Source of the DNA: Arthrobacter sp. SLBN-83
GTDB lineage: Bacteria; Actinomycetota; Actinomycetes; Actinomycetales; Micrococcaceae
Assembly (NCBI RefSeq): GCF_006715285.1
Contig: NZ_VFMX01000001.1
Span: 1,302,001 to 1,366,000, forward strand
Direction of reading: 5' to 3'
DNA: 64,000 nt
Of the stretch, positions 7,311-15,254 are shown piece after piece. The position numbers and the translations under genes are program-made. Numbering within the stretch: the stretch's first letter is position 1; every line of letters starts with the position of its first letter. The notes under the pieces were generated by a model, which was not told the origin of the DNA, did no database searches, and was given only the letters and a program-made list of their open reading frames with translations.

Positions 7311-7793
7311 TTACAGTTCCACAGTGCCGCTTTCGCCAACACTCATCCGATCATGGGTGACTTTGGACTTTACCCACTGAAGCACCGTTGCGGCCGTGCC
7401 GCCCGGGCTGCTCCAGTATTCTGCCGAGTCCGAGTCGATGTGCAGCAGGCACACCTCAGGAGTGTCCGGTCCGTCCGGGAACCAAGCTTCGACGGCCTGG
7501 TTCCACAGTTCGTGGATCTTTGCGCGGTCCGTGACCACCTGTGCGGTTCCGGCGACGGAAACCCATTCGGTCTTCTTGCCAAAGGAGACGTTGACGCGTG
7601 AATCAGCCCGGACATGCGCAACCTGTGAGGTGCCAAGGCCCGTGAAGAACCACATGTCGCCGTCGTCCTTTACCTCCTGGACGGCCAGCGGCCGGCTGAC
7701 GAGGGCGCCTTCTTCGTTGATGGTGGTGACCATTCCGATCTTGGAATCGTTGATGATCTCCGTAACCTTGCTGATGCTCTGGGCGTCAGTCAT
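7311..7793 (-). CDS. pyridoxamine 5'-phosphate oxidase-like FMN-binding protein (general stress protein 26 type)
   Basis: This 160-residue single-domain protein has the split-barrel flavin fold seen in general stress protein 26 (PF16242). It contains KIGMVTTINEEGALVSRPLAVQ, then DMWFFTGLGTSQVAHVRADSRVNVSF, then WVSVAGTAQVVTDRAKIHELW. Family members bind FMN or F420 and are induced by stress; the substrate is not known. It probably acts in the cytosol as a dimer. The upstream intergenic stretch holds TAAGCATGCTTA at 7847-7858, identical to a site next to the MarR gene at 1285, so MarR control is plausible. It lies downstream of putrescine oxidase on the same strand, but the 66-bp gap with an operator suggests its own promoter. 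Confidence 0.85.
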   Translation of the reverse strand: MTDAQSISKVTEIINDSKIGMVTTINEEGALVSRPLAVQEVKDDGDMWFFTGLGTSQVAHVRADSRVNVSFGKKTEWVSVAGTAQVVTDRAKIHELWNQAVEAWFPDGPDTPEVCLLHIDSDSAEYWSSPGGTAATVLQWVKSKVTHDRMSVGESGTVEL

Positions 7794-7846
7794 GCCTCAC
7801 CTCGTTCGTTTGAAGTCGGGGACGCTCCCCGCCGCCAGCCTATTAG

Positions 7847-7858
7847 TAAGCATGCTTA
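7847..7858. promoter_or_regulatory. TAAGCATGCTTA palindrome upstream of the stress-protein gene
   Basis: This perfect 12-bp palindrome is identical to the one at 1881-1892 beside the MarR gene. It lies 53 bp upstream of the start of the FMN-binding gene at 7793 and just past the stop of putrescine oxidase. It is a candidate MarR operator, inferred from sequence identity and location. Confidence 0.6.
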
Positions 7859-7859
7859 T

Positions 7860-9251
7860 TTACCAGCCGGCAGCCACCGGGACCTTCGCCACCTCTGCGA
7901 TGCGTGCAGCCGTGATGCGGCCCATGCGGATGGCGCCGTCCACGTGCTGGTACCCCTCGGCCGCCAGGTCGGAAGAGGACCAGTAGATCGGGCCGACAGG
8001 TGCGTGCTGGTCCTTGCCGTAGCGATGCAGGCCGCCAAGGTCATAGCTGGAGGCATAGGCGCCGCGGGTCCATTCCTCCGAACCCCAGTCGGACTCGTAG
8101 TACACCTCCGGGGTGAGTGCCTCCTCGCCCAGGTAGCCGGCGATGGATTCCAGGATGGCCCTGCGGCGGTCCTCCACGCTGAGTTCAAACATTGCGTCGG
8201 CCTTCTCATCCGAGACGAAGCCCACCAGGGTGCCGCGGGGGTCGCCATGGTTGGTGTTGTCGTAGACCTCCTGGACCAGGGCATCGGCGCCGAAGCAGGT
8301 GCCGGAGAGCCCCTTGTCCCGCCAAAACGGGGTGCTGTACACGGCGTGGACCTTAATGACCAGGCCCAGCGACTGGTGCTGGTGCATCTGGTGCTGGCGG
8401 CGCGGCAGCGGCGGGTTGAAAGAGACGCGGGAGTAGAGGTTTGGCGGCACGGCCATGATGACAAACCGGGCATTCACGGTGGCGCGGTCGGATACAACGG
8501 TCACGCGGTGCCCGCCGTCCGCATCCGGCTCCCAGTTAACGGTGCGCACCGGAGAGCCAAGGACGACGTCGTCACCCAGCTCCTGCGCCTGCAGGAGCGA
8601 CACCTGCTGCATCCCGCCCACTACGCGGCGGTCCAGGATGAAGTCCTCATCCGTCAGGTGGGTAAAGGAGCCGGCCGAGGCCGCCATCAGGACCGCCTGC
8701 AGCGCGGAGAAGGCGTGCGCCGGCTTGGTGAGCATGCCGCCGGCAATGAAGAGCCCGATGTTCCTGCAGGCTTCCTCATTTGCCGAGTTCTGCCGGAGCC
8801 AGTGATGGAAGGAAATGGTGTCCAGCTCGCGGGCCTTGGGATGGGCCCAGGGTTCGGTGGGGCCGATCTCGGCGGCCAGTCCGTCAAGGAGGGCCACCAG
8901 GCGGTCCATTTCGACGGCGGTGTCAGGGTCCACCGGGAAAGTGTCGCCCGTGTAGCGCACGGGGGCGCCGTCCGCGCCAATGTAGATGGACTCGCCGTCC
9001 CGGTAGCGCGGGTAGGTCTCGAGGTTCAGTTCTGCCAGCAGTTCCAAAAGGGCAGTCTGGTCCGGTGAGACCCATTGGCCGCCGATTTCGAGCATGGCGC
9101 CGTCAACGGTGTCGGTCCAGGTCCGGCCGCCCACGCGGTCGCGGGCCTCGAGCACGGCTACGGTGAGTCCGGCTTTCTTCAGTTCACGGGCGGCGGTGAG
9201 TCCGGACGGCCCGGCTCCAACGACCACGACGTCGCGGTTCAGGTTCAGCAT
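7860..9251 (-). CDS. puo: putrescine oxidase (flavin monoamine oxidase family)
   Basis: This 463-residue flavoprotein has an N-terminal Rossmann dinucleotide motif (VVVVGAGPSGLTAARELKKAG) and the amine-oxidase RVGGRTWT signature. The stretch IGGQWVSPDQTALLELL, with the following GESIYIGADG, closely matches Kocuria/Micrococcus putrescine oxidase. The enzyme oxidatively deaminates putrescine to 4-aminobutanal (cyclising to 1-pyrroline), ammonia and H2O2, using FAD. Related alternatives are tyramine or other monoamine oxidases, but the similarity to putrescine oxidase is strong throughout. It is divergent from a TetR regulator; the shared intergenic region holds a perfect palindrome at 9289-9309, pointing to local repression. 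The length is normal for the family. Confidence 0.88.
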   Translation of the reverse strand: MLNLNRDVVVVGAGPSGLTAARELKKAGLTVAVLEARDRVGGRTWTDTVDGAMLEIGGQWVSPDQTALLELLAELNLETYPRYRDGESIYIGADGAPVRYTGDTFPVDPDTAVEMDRLVALLDGLAAEIGPTEPWAHPKARELDTISFHHWLRQNSANEEACRNIGLFIAGGMLTKPAHAFSALQAVLMAASAGSFTHLTDEDFILDRRVVGGMQQVSLLQAQELGDDVVLGSPVRTVNWEPDADGGHRVTVVSDRATVNARFVIMAVPPNLYSRVSFNPPLPRRQHQMHQHQSLGLVIKVHAVYSTPFWRDKGLSGTCFGADALVQEVYDNTNHGDPRGTLVGFVSDEKADAMFELSVEDRRRAILESIAGYLGEEALTPEVYYESDWGSEEWTRGAYASSYDLGGLHRYGKDQHAPVGPIYWSSSDLAAEGYQHVDGAIRMGRITAARIAEVAKVPVAAGW

Positions 9252-9288
9252 GATGTCCTCTCTGCGGGCCCTTGGTGACGGGGACCAC

Positions 9289-9309
9289 TAAATGAATGCC
9301 ATTCATTTA
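9289..9309. promoter_or_regulatory. palindromic operator between putrescine oxidase and TetR gene
   Basis: Perfect 9-bp arms (TAAATGAAT and ATTCATTTA) flank a 3-nt GCC spacer. The site lies 38 bp upstream of the putrescine oxidase start and 79 bp upstream of the TetR gene start. Size, symmetry and location fit a TetR-family operator that controls both divergent genes. Confidence 0.75.
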
Positions 9310-9387
9310 TTAGAACTATAGCTGCTGCCTGCTTAGAGCGGAAGTACCGGATGGAATAATGCAGGGGACACCGACGAAAGGGCAGGA

Positions 9388-10119
9388 ATGCCGGCAGTAT
9401 CAGCCGCACAGGGACGCACCACCAACAACGGCGGTGTGCAGCGGAGGCGGGCCGGCCGACCGTCGGCGGCAGTGCTGGACAAGTCCGGAATCACGGCAGC
9501 CGCGCTGGGGCTGGTGAGCCGCAAGGGTTACGACGGGCTGACCATGGCAGCCCTGGCCAAGGAACTCGACGTGGCACCGTCCGCCCTCTACAACCACGTG
9601 GCGTCAAAGCAGGATGTACTCCTCCTGGTGGAGGACCACCTGATGTCACTCGTGGACGTCTCCGGTTTTGGCGGCGGCAGCTGGGAGGAAGCCGTCCGCG
9701 CCTGGGCCTGGAGCTACCGGGACGTTTTTGCCGAGCACACTCCGCTGATCCCTGTCATCGCCGTCCTGCCGGTCACCGACGCACCGCAGACGCTTGCGAT
9801 GTACGAGACTGTCAGCAAGGGATTCTCCGACGCCGGTTTTCCACAGGAGCGCATTGTGCCGGCCATCGTGGCACTGGAATCCTTTATCTTCGGCTCCGCG
9901 TACGACGTCACCGCCCCGGAGGACATCTTTGACTCCGGCAGCATGGCCGGGTCCACCCCATATTTCACCGCAGCCGTGCGCAGTTCCTCTGCCGGCCCGG
10001 ATACAGCTGCGGACCACGGCGGAACCCGCGGGCAGGAACGCGGGCGGCCCGCAGACACGGCCTTCAGCCTGGGGCTGGACGCCTTGATCTCCGGACTGGG
10101 GGCCCTGCGCAGCCGGTGA
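9388..10119 (+). CDS. TetR family transcriptional regulator, probable putrescine-oxidase regulator
   Basis: This 243-residue protein has a TetR N-terminal HTH at about residues 28-75 (GITAAALGLVSRKGYDGLTM, then ALAKELDVAPSALYNHVASKQDVL). A helical ligand-binding domain follows that resembles the TetR_C type of multi-helix repressors. Near residue 200 there is a Gly/Ala-rich linker (SSSAGPDTAADHGG...) of unusual length. The ATG at 9388 has AAAGGGCAGGA just upstream. It is divergent from puo across an intergenic palindrome, so the likely job is repression of puo and itself, relieved by putrescine or a related amine; this is inferred from context. It is convergent with rlmN, with only 4 bp between the stops. 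Confidence 0.85.
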   Translation: MPAVSAAQGRTTNNGGVQRRRAGRPSAAVLDKSGITAAALGLVSRKGYDGLTMAALAKELDVAPSALYNHVASKQDVLLLVEDHLMSLVDVSGFGGGSWEEAVRAWAWSYRDVFAEHTPLIPVIAVLPVTDAPQTLAMYETVSKGFSDAGFPQERIVPAIVALESFIFGSAYDVTAPEDIFDSGSMAGSTPYFTAAVRSSSAGPDTAADHGGTRGQERGRPADTAFSLGLDALISGLGALRSR

Positions 10120-10123
10120 CCGG

Positions 10124-11359
10124 CTAGCTCTCGGCGGCGGCGAGCTGGCCGCAGGCGCCGTCGATTTCCTTGCCGCGGGTATCCCGGAGGGTGCAGGGCA
10201 CGCCGGTGGCGCGGAGCCGTTCGATGAACTCCTGTTCCACCGCCTTGTCCGAAGCAGTCCAGATGGAGCCAGGAGTCGGATTGAGTGGAATCGGGTTCAC
10301 ATGCACCCAGCCGCGCCCGCGCTGGTTGAGCTTCTTGCCGAGGAGATCAGCACGCCAGGGGTGGTCGTTCATGTCCTTGATCAGCGCATACTCGATGCTG
10401 ACCCGGCGGCCCGTCTTGCGGTAGTAGTCATAGGCGGCGTCGAGCGCCTCATCCACCTTCCAGCGGTTGTTGACCGGAATCAGTTCGTCGCGGAGCTCGT
10501 CGTCGGGGGCGTGCAATGACAGTGCGAACGTGACGGGGAGGTCCTCGTCCGCCAGCTTCCGGATGGCAGGGACCAGGCCGACGGTGGAAACGGTGATGTT
10601 CCGGGCGGACATGCCCAGGCCCTCGGGCGCCGGATCCACGAAGCGGTGCAGGGCGGCCATGACGCGCTTGTAGTTGGCCAGGGGCTCCCCCATGCCCATG
10701 AAAACAATGTTGGTGACCCGCTCGTCATCGTGCTCCTTCGGGCCCAGGTCACCGGCAGCGATCACCCGGTTCGCCGCAACCACCTGGTCAACGATTTCCG
10801 CGGTGGACATGTTGCGGGTCAATCCAGCCTGGCCGGTGGCGCAGAAGGGGCAGTTCATGCCGCAGCCGGCCTGCGACGAAACGCAGAGGGTAATGCGGCC
10901 CGGGTAGCGCATCAGGACGGACTCCACCAGGGCGCCGTCGAACAGCCGCCAGAGAAACTTGATGGTATCCCCCTTGTCAGTGCGGTTGCGCCGCACCTCG
11001 GTGAGCAGCGGCGGGAACAGCTGGGCGACCAGTTCCTCGCGGCCCGCCTTGGGCAGGTCGCTCATGCGCTCGGGGTCCACCGTCCAGTGCTGGAAATAGT
11101 GCGTGGAAAGCTGCTTCGCGCGGAATGCCGGCAGCCCAAGCTCCTTCAGCTTCTCAGCGCGCTCCGCCAGGCTCATGTCCGCCAGGTGCACCGGCGGCTG
11201 CTTCACGCGCGGGGACGCGAATTGGAGCAGGGGCCGGCCTTCGACCGTACGTGCCTGCTCCCAGCCCTCGGCAGTGGGGCGGACCTGCGGGCGGGCAGTG
11301 CCGGGGGCTGCCTTGGAGGCGCGGACAGGAGCTTCAGGGGAAGGATTGGGGGAAGTCAT
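10124..11359 (-). CDS. rlmN: 23S rRNA (adenine-C2)-methyltransferase RlmN
   Basis: This 411-residue radical-SAM enzyme has the cluster motif CxxxCxxC in [20 protein letters not shown], the [16 protein letters not shown] stretch, and the conserved C-terminal cysteine region [18 protein letters not shown]. RlmN methylates C2 of A2503 in 23S rRNA and A37 in some tRNAs, using two SAM molecules and a methyl-cysteine intermediate. The ATG at 11359 is the natural start: an actinobacterial extension of about 60 Pro/Ala-rich residues precedes the core, and codons further upstream are in non-coding sequence. It is convergent with the TetR gene and divergent from the dehydratase gene at 11510. Confidence 0.95.
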   Translation of the reverse strand: MTSPNPSPEAPVRASKAAPGTARPQVRPTAEGWEQARTVEGRPLLQFASPRVKQPPVHLADMSLAERAEKLKELGLPAFRAKQLSTHYFQHWTVDPERMSDLPKAGREELVAQLFPPLLTEVRRNRTDKGDTIKFLWRLFDGALVESVLMRYPGRITLCVSSQAGCGMNCPFCATGQAGLTRNMSTAEIVDQVVAANRVIAAGDLGPKEHDDERVTNIVFMGMGEPLANYKRVMAALHRFVDPAPEGLGMSARNITVSTVGLVPAIRKLADEDLPVTFALSLHAPDDELRDELIPVNNRWKVDEALDAAYDYYRKTGRRVSIEYALIKDMNDHPWRADLLGKKLNQRGRGWVHVNPIPLNPTPGSIWTASDKAVEQEFIERLRATGVPCTLRDTRGKEIDGACGQLAAAES

Positions 11360-11435
11360 CCCTACTATCATCCCACGAGCGCAAAACCCAACGGGAATCG
11401 CTGAGTGGCGCAGCAATTGGATCATTATGGAACTA

Positions 11436-11469
11436 CTTGTAATACAAGCTGTACACTTATATTGTAAGT
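11436..11469. promoter_or_regulatory. GntR/FadR-type operator upstream of the dehydratase gene
   Basis: CTTGTAATACAAG (11436-11448) is a perfect 13-bp palindrome and fits the FadR-subfamily consensus TNGTnnnACNA. A second imperfect repeat with arms ACTTA and TAAGT lies at 11455-11469. Both are within 75 bp upstream of the dehydratase start at 11510. The FCD-domain GntR gene two positions downstream is the obvious candidate ligand-responsive repressor. Confidence 0.7.
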
Positions 11470-11509
11470 ATGGGCGCGAAGGAGCCCCATCCCACTTCCA
11501 GGAGAACCC

Positions 11510-12637
11510 ATGAGCAGCGTCGATCTGATCCGGCACGTCAAGCTGTCCACCGCCCGACTTCCCCTCGTCGTGCCCATCAGCGACGCCAAAGTGTTCACCG
11601 GCCGGCAGAAGCCCATGACTGAGGTGGTGTTCCTGTTCGCGGAAATCACCACCGAACTGGGACATTCCGGTATTGGCTTCAGCTATTCCAAGCGGGCGGG
11701 AGGCCCTGCCCAGTACGCCCATGCCAAGGAAGTCGCAGAAGGCCTCATCGGCGAGGACCCCAACGACATCGCCCGGATCTACACCAAACTCCTGTGGGCA
11801 GGGGCATCCGTGGGTCGCTCCGGCGTCGCCACCCAGGCCCTCGCCGCCGTCGACATCGCTTTATACGACTTGAAAGCCAAGCGTGCCGGGCTGCCGCTGG
11901 CCAAGTTCCTGGGCTCCTACCGGGACTCAGTGCGGACGTACAACACCTCCGGCGGCTTCCTGAATGCCAGCCTCGACGAAGTGAAGGCGCGCGCCACCCA
12001 GTCCATCGAGGAGGGCATCGGCGGCATCAAGATCAAGGTGGGCCTGCCGGACAGCAAGGAGGACCTGCGCCGCGTGGCCGGGATCCGCGAACACATTGGT
12101 CCGGACGTTCCGCTCATGGTGGACGCCAACCAGCAGTGGGACCGCGCCACCGCCCTGCGCATGGGCCGCCACCTCGAGGAATTCGATCTGGTCTGGATCG
12201 AGGAACCCCTGGATGCCTATGACTTCGAAGGCCATGCCCACCTGGCACAGGTCCTGGACACCCCCATCGCCACCGGCGAGATGCTCGCCTCCGTGGCTGA
12301 ACATAAGGGCCTCATCGCCGCCAACGGCTGCGACATCATCCAACCTGACGCTCCGCGCATCGGCGGCATCACCCAGTTCCTCCGCCTGGCGGCCCTGGCC
12401 GACGAGCGTGGACTGGGCCTGGCCCCGCACTTCGCCATGGAAATCCACCTCCACCTGGCGGCCGCCTACCCCCGAGAGCCGTGGGTGGAGCACTTCGACT
12501 GGCTGGACCCGCTGTTCAATGAGCGCCTGGAAACCAAAGACGGCCGGATGATCGTTCCGGACCGCCCCGGCCTCGGCGTCACCCTGAGTGACCAGGCCCG
12601 CGCCTGGACCACCGAGAGCGTGGAGTTCGGTGCGTAA
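11510..12637 (+). CDS. L-talarate/galactarate dehydratase-type enolase superfamily enzyme
   Basis: This 375-residue enolase-superfamily protein of the mandelate racemase subgroup has all the catalytic elements. The KxK motif is GIKIKVG (K174/K176). Metal ligands appear in [19 protein letters not shown] and IATGEML, and the catalytic His is in [18 protein letters not shown] (about H307). The stretch from [18 protein letters not shown] onward is very close to the Salmonella L-talarate/galactarate dehydratase, so dehydration of an aldarate (talarate or galactarate) is the best assignment. A related acid-sugar substrate is possible. It is followed 23 bp later by a GntR/FCD regulator and preceded by a matching operator, suggesting a two-gene, substrate-induced unit. 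No dedicated transporter or aldolase is adjacent. Confidence 0.85.
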   Translation: MSSVDLIRHVKLSTARLPLVVPISDAKVFTGRQKPMTEVVFLFAEITTELGHSGIGFSYSKRAGGPAQYAHAKEVAEGLIGEDPNDIARIYTKLLWAGASVGRSGVATQALAAVDIALYDLKAKRAGLPLAKFLGSYRDSVRTYNTSGGFLNASLDEVKARATQSIEEGIGGIKIKVGLPDSKEDLRRVAGIREHIGPDVPLMVDANQQWDRATALRMGRHLEEFDLVWIEEPLDAYDFEGHAHLAQVLDTPIATGEMLASVAEHKGLIAANGCDIIQPDAPRIGGITQFLRLAALADERGLGLAPHFAMEIHLHLAAAYPREPWVEHFDWLDPLFNERLETKDGRMIVPDRPGLGVTLSDQARAWTTESVEFGA

Positions 12638-12660
12638 CCCCGAAGCCGTAATCTTTAGCC

Positions 12661-13365
12661 ATGACCCGGAACCTCACCGCGGACCTTGCCGCTGACCTTC
12701 GCAACCGAATCGTCGACGGCGTGATCCAGCCGGGTGAAAAGCTCCCCAGCGAGAACACGCTGATCAGCGATTTCGGCGTCAGCCGTACCGTGGTCCGCGC
12801 CGCCCTTACCCGGCTGCAGGCGGAGGGGCTGGTTGAAACCGAGCGCGGGCGCGGCAGTTTCGCCCTCACTCCCCCGGCGGACGGGCCCTCGGAGGGTCTA
12901 GGGATCCGTCCCGTGGTCACCACCGAGGACAGGCTGCACCTGTTGGCCTTCCGCATGGGAGTGGAGACCGAAGCCGCGGCGCTGGCGGCCCGGAACCGCA
13001 CCGAGCGGCAGTTAAGGGCTGTGAGCACCGCGTTGGACACCTTTACGGAAAGTTCCGGCCACCCGGCGCACGCCATGAAGGCCGACTTTGAATTCCACCG
13101 CGCAGTGGCCGCCGCCTCCGGCAACCCCTATTTCTCCGATTGCCTGGCTGCCCTGGGGCAGACCATGATCGCCATGCCGCGCACCCGCCTGATGACCGGC
13201 GTGGAGCATTACGCCCGGGACCACTTCGATCAGGTGGTGCTGGAGCACCGCTCCATCCGGGATGCCATTGCCGATGGTGACGACGCTGCCGCGGCGGCCG
13301 CCATGCGCACCCACCTGGCCAACTCACGACGCCGGTTCAAGGCTTCGGCGCGCCCGTCCGCCTAA
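12661..13365 (+). CDS. GntR family (FadR subfamily, FCD domain) regulator
   Basis: This 234-residue protein has an N-terminal winged helix (ADLRNRIVDGVIQPGEKLPS, then ENTLISDFGVSRTVVRAALTRLQAEGLVE) and a C-terminal all-helical FCD domain (about 95-225). The FCD domain has the metal-ligand pattern D..FH (KADFEFHRAVAAASGN) and later histidines in LEHRSIRDAI and MRTHLANS. FCD regulators commonly sense carboxylic acids such as sugar acids. With the adjacent aldarate dehydratase and the TNGTnnnACNA palindrome at 11436, local control of aldarate catabolism is likely. It is probably co-transcribed with the dehydratase. Confidence 0.88.
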   Translation: MTRNLTADLAADLRNRIVDGVIQPGEKLPSENTLISDFGVSRTVVRAALTRLQAEGLVETERGRGSFALTPPADGPSEGLGIRPVVTTEDRLHLLAFRMGVETEAAALAARNRTERQLRAVSTALDTFTESSGHPAHAMKADFEFHRAVAAASGNPYFSDCLAALGQTMIAMPRTRLMTGVEHYARDHFDQVVLEHRSIRDAIADGDDAAAAAAMRTHLANSRRRFKASARPSA

Positions 13366-13514
13366 CCGCCGTCCGTTCGCGGCGCGGGCCAGGTGCCCGG
13401 CGCACCCGCAAACGGACAATTCACCCTGGAACGCGCGGGTGCAACGTCCACGCGGGGGTGCTGTCTCCGCGGGCGGGTGCATTTACCAGAACCGCTGTGC
13501 CATGCGGGGAACGC

Positions 13515-13548
13515 AAAAGAGCCCCGGTCCAAAGACCGGGGCTCTTTT
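13515..13548 (-). terminator. rho-independent terminator after tRNA-Leu
   Basis: A perfect 15-bp inverted repeat (arms 13515-13529 and 13534-13548) with T-rich and A-rich outer ends lies 8 bp beyond the 3' end of tRNA-Leu on the minus strand. Confidence 0.85.
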
Positions 13549-13555
13549 ATCTGCG

Positions 13556-13638
13556 TGCGCGAGGGGGGATTTGAACCCCCACGCCCTTTCGGACACTGGC
13601 ACCTGAAGCCAGCGCGTCTGCCGTTCCGCCACTCGCGC
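13556..13638 (-). tRNA. tRNA-Leu (anticodon CAG)
   Basis: On the minus strand the sequence folds as a class II tRNA. The acceptor is GCGCGAG paired with CTCGCGC, the anticodon loop TTCAGGT gives CAG, there is a long variable arm, and the T-arm is GGGGGTTCAAATCCCCC. Length is 83 nt with an A discriminator; no encoded CCA follows. It reads leucine CUG, the dominant Leu codon in high-G+C genomes. It occupies the same position next to the fhaA-pknB operon as in mycobacteria. Confidence 0.95.
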
Positions 13639-14032
13639 GCAACTTCCTTCACTTGACCGACCCGGTTTCCCGTTTCGCGCCTCGTAAAAGCAGCGAGATC
13701 AAGCATAACGGACACTTGCCGCAAATTACCAATTGGCCCACACCAGCCCTTCTCAAGGCCGCCCGGGCCGGTGGAAAAACGGCAGGAATCCCGCCGTGGG
13801 CGGGTACCCGGAACCTCGGAAAGACAGCGCGACGGCGGGCAGCAAGGCTTCGACGACCGAACTTTCGCCGGCGCCCGGCCGTTGGGGATTAAGGTCATTC
13901 ACAGGGGTGGCAAGTAGTATCGGATGTAGGAGTGGGCACTGCCGGCGGGTGAACCGCGCTGCGGCTGACTGCCCCGCAGGTGCTGGTCAGCAGCAACTAG
14001 TGCCCCGGAGCCGGGGGGAAAGGAGAAGAACC
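13639..14032. other. 394-bp intergenic region between tRNA-Leu and fhaA
   Basis: There is no convincing gene here. The region must hold the tRNA-Leu promoter (minus strand) and the promoter and leader of the fhaA-pknB operon (plus strand). A GGGGGGAAAGGAG Shine-Dalgarno stretch precedes the fhaA start. I cannot assign a promoter with confidence. Confidence 0.5.
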
Positions 14033-14773
14033 ATGGGTCTGCTGGACAAGGTTGAACGTGGCATCGAAAAGGCCGTCCGCGGCGTCTTCTCCACCGGTTC
14101 CAAGGCACAGGTGGAACCCGTGGAGATCGCCAGCAGGCTCCGCCGCGAAGTGGACCACAAAGCCCTTACCGTGGCGGCCGGACGCACACTGGTCCCCAAC
14201 GTCTTCGACGTGCAGCTCAGTGATGACGACTTCGCCCGGGCACAGGAATGGGGCACGCCCCTGGCCGAGGAACTCTGCGACGTGGTGATCAACCACGTCC
14301 GGAGCCAGGGCTACATCCTCCAGGGCCCCGTACGGATCTCCTTCCGCCGGGACACGGAGCTGCGTGCCGGTGCTTTCGAAATTGCTTCCACCACCGAAAA
14401 GTCCCAAGGTGCGGGCGCGGCCCAGCCGCGGCCCGGCGTACCGGCGGCCCCGAGCCGGCAGCCGGTAAGGCTCCAGCCGGTCCTGGACATCGACGGCCAA
14501 CGTTATTCGTTGAATGCGCCGTCCATCGTCCTGGGACGGTCGTCCGAGGCGGACATCCACATAGACGACACGGGAGTGTCCCGGCGCCATCTTGAAATCC
14601 GCACGGCCAATGGCGTGACCAGCGCCGTGGACCTGGGATCCACCAACGGCAGCTATGTCAATGGCCAAAAGGTCTCCGGGAGCACCGAACTCACAGACGG
14701 CTCCACCATCACGATGGGACGGACAAAGATCATTTTCCGCCTGCTTCCTGCCAACCCGGGTGGCCGCGCATGA
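14033..14773 (+). CDS. fhaA: FhaA: DUF3662 and FHA domain protein
   Basis: This 246-residue protein has an N-terminal DUF3662 domain (GLLDKVERGIEKAVRGVFS to about residue 120, including GPVRISFRRDTEL). A Pro/Ala linker and a C-terminal FHA domain follow, with GRSSEADIHIDDTGVSRRHLEI and DLGSTNGSYVNGQ. FHA domains bind phosphothreonine; in mycobacteria FhaA recognises the phosphorylated MviN pseudokinase domain and restrains peptidoglycan synthesis. The ATG has AAAGGAG 9 nt upstream. The stop overlaps the fhaB start by 4 bp, so the two are translationally coupled. It is the first gene of the operon through pknB. Confidence 0.95.
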   Translation: MGLLDKVERGIEKAVRGVFSTGSKAQVEPVEIASRLRREVDHKALTVAAGRTLVPNVFDVQLSDDDFARAQEWGTPLAEELCDVVINHVRSQGYILQGPVRISFRRDTELRAGAFEIASTTEKSQGAGAAQPRPGVPAAPSRQPVRLQPVLDIDGQRYSLNAPSIVLGRSSEADIHIDDTGVSRRHLEIRTANGVTSAVDLGSTNGSYVNGQKVSGSTELTDGSTITMGRTKIIFRLLPANPGGRA

Positions 14774-15252
14774 GCGACCTCACCATCACCGCGCTGCGGT
14801 TCGGCTTCCTGCTCCTCCTCTGGGTACTCATCTTCAGCATCGTCTCCGCCATGCGGCGCGACCTCATGGTGGGACGCAAGGCTGCGGCGGGTGCGCCCAC
14901 CGCCCGGCAGGTCCGGCGGAACCCGGAACTGGCCGAGGCGCCGTCCCAGCCTGTCAAGCAGCAGGCGCGGCAGCTGGTGGTAGTCGAAGGCCCGCTCAAG
15001 GGCCGGACCCTGCCGCTGGCCGCCAGCCCCATCCTGCTGGGGCGCGCCCAGGAAGCCACCCTGGTTCTAGAGGACGACTACGCCTCGGGCCGGCATGCCC
15101 GGCTCTTCCCGCAGGGCAGCCGCTGGTTCATCGAGGACCTGGGTTCCACCAACGGCACCTACCTGGGAGACCAGCAACTTACCCGTGCCCTGCCGGTTGA
15201 GCCAGGGGTACCCGTGAGAATCGGCAAGACGGTCATTGAATTGAGGCCGTAA
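14770..15252 (+). CDS. fhaB: FhaB/FipA: membrane-anchored FHA domain protein
   Basis: This 160-residue protein has an N-terminal transmembrane helix (about 8-28, LRFGFLLLLWVLIFSIVSAM), a short linker and a C-terminal FHA domain. The FHA domain contains ILLGRAQEATLVLEDDYASG, RHARLFPQG and DLGSTNGTYLG. It is the counterpart of mycobacterial FhaB (FipA), which binds phosphothreonine on division and cell-wall proteins. The gene sits between fhaA (4-bp overlap) and pstP (2 bp gap) in the coupled operon. Confidence 0.93.
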   Translation: MSDLTITALRFGFLLLLWVLIFSIVSAMRRDLMVGRKAAAGAPTARQVRRNPELAEAPSQPVKQQARQLVVVEGPLKGRTLPLAASPILLGRAQEATLVLEDDYASGRHARLFPQGSRWFIEDLGSTNGTYLGDQQLTRALPVEPGVPVRIGKTVIELRP

Positions 15253-15254
15253 CC

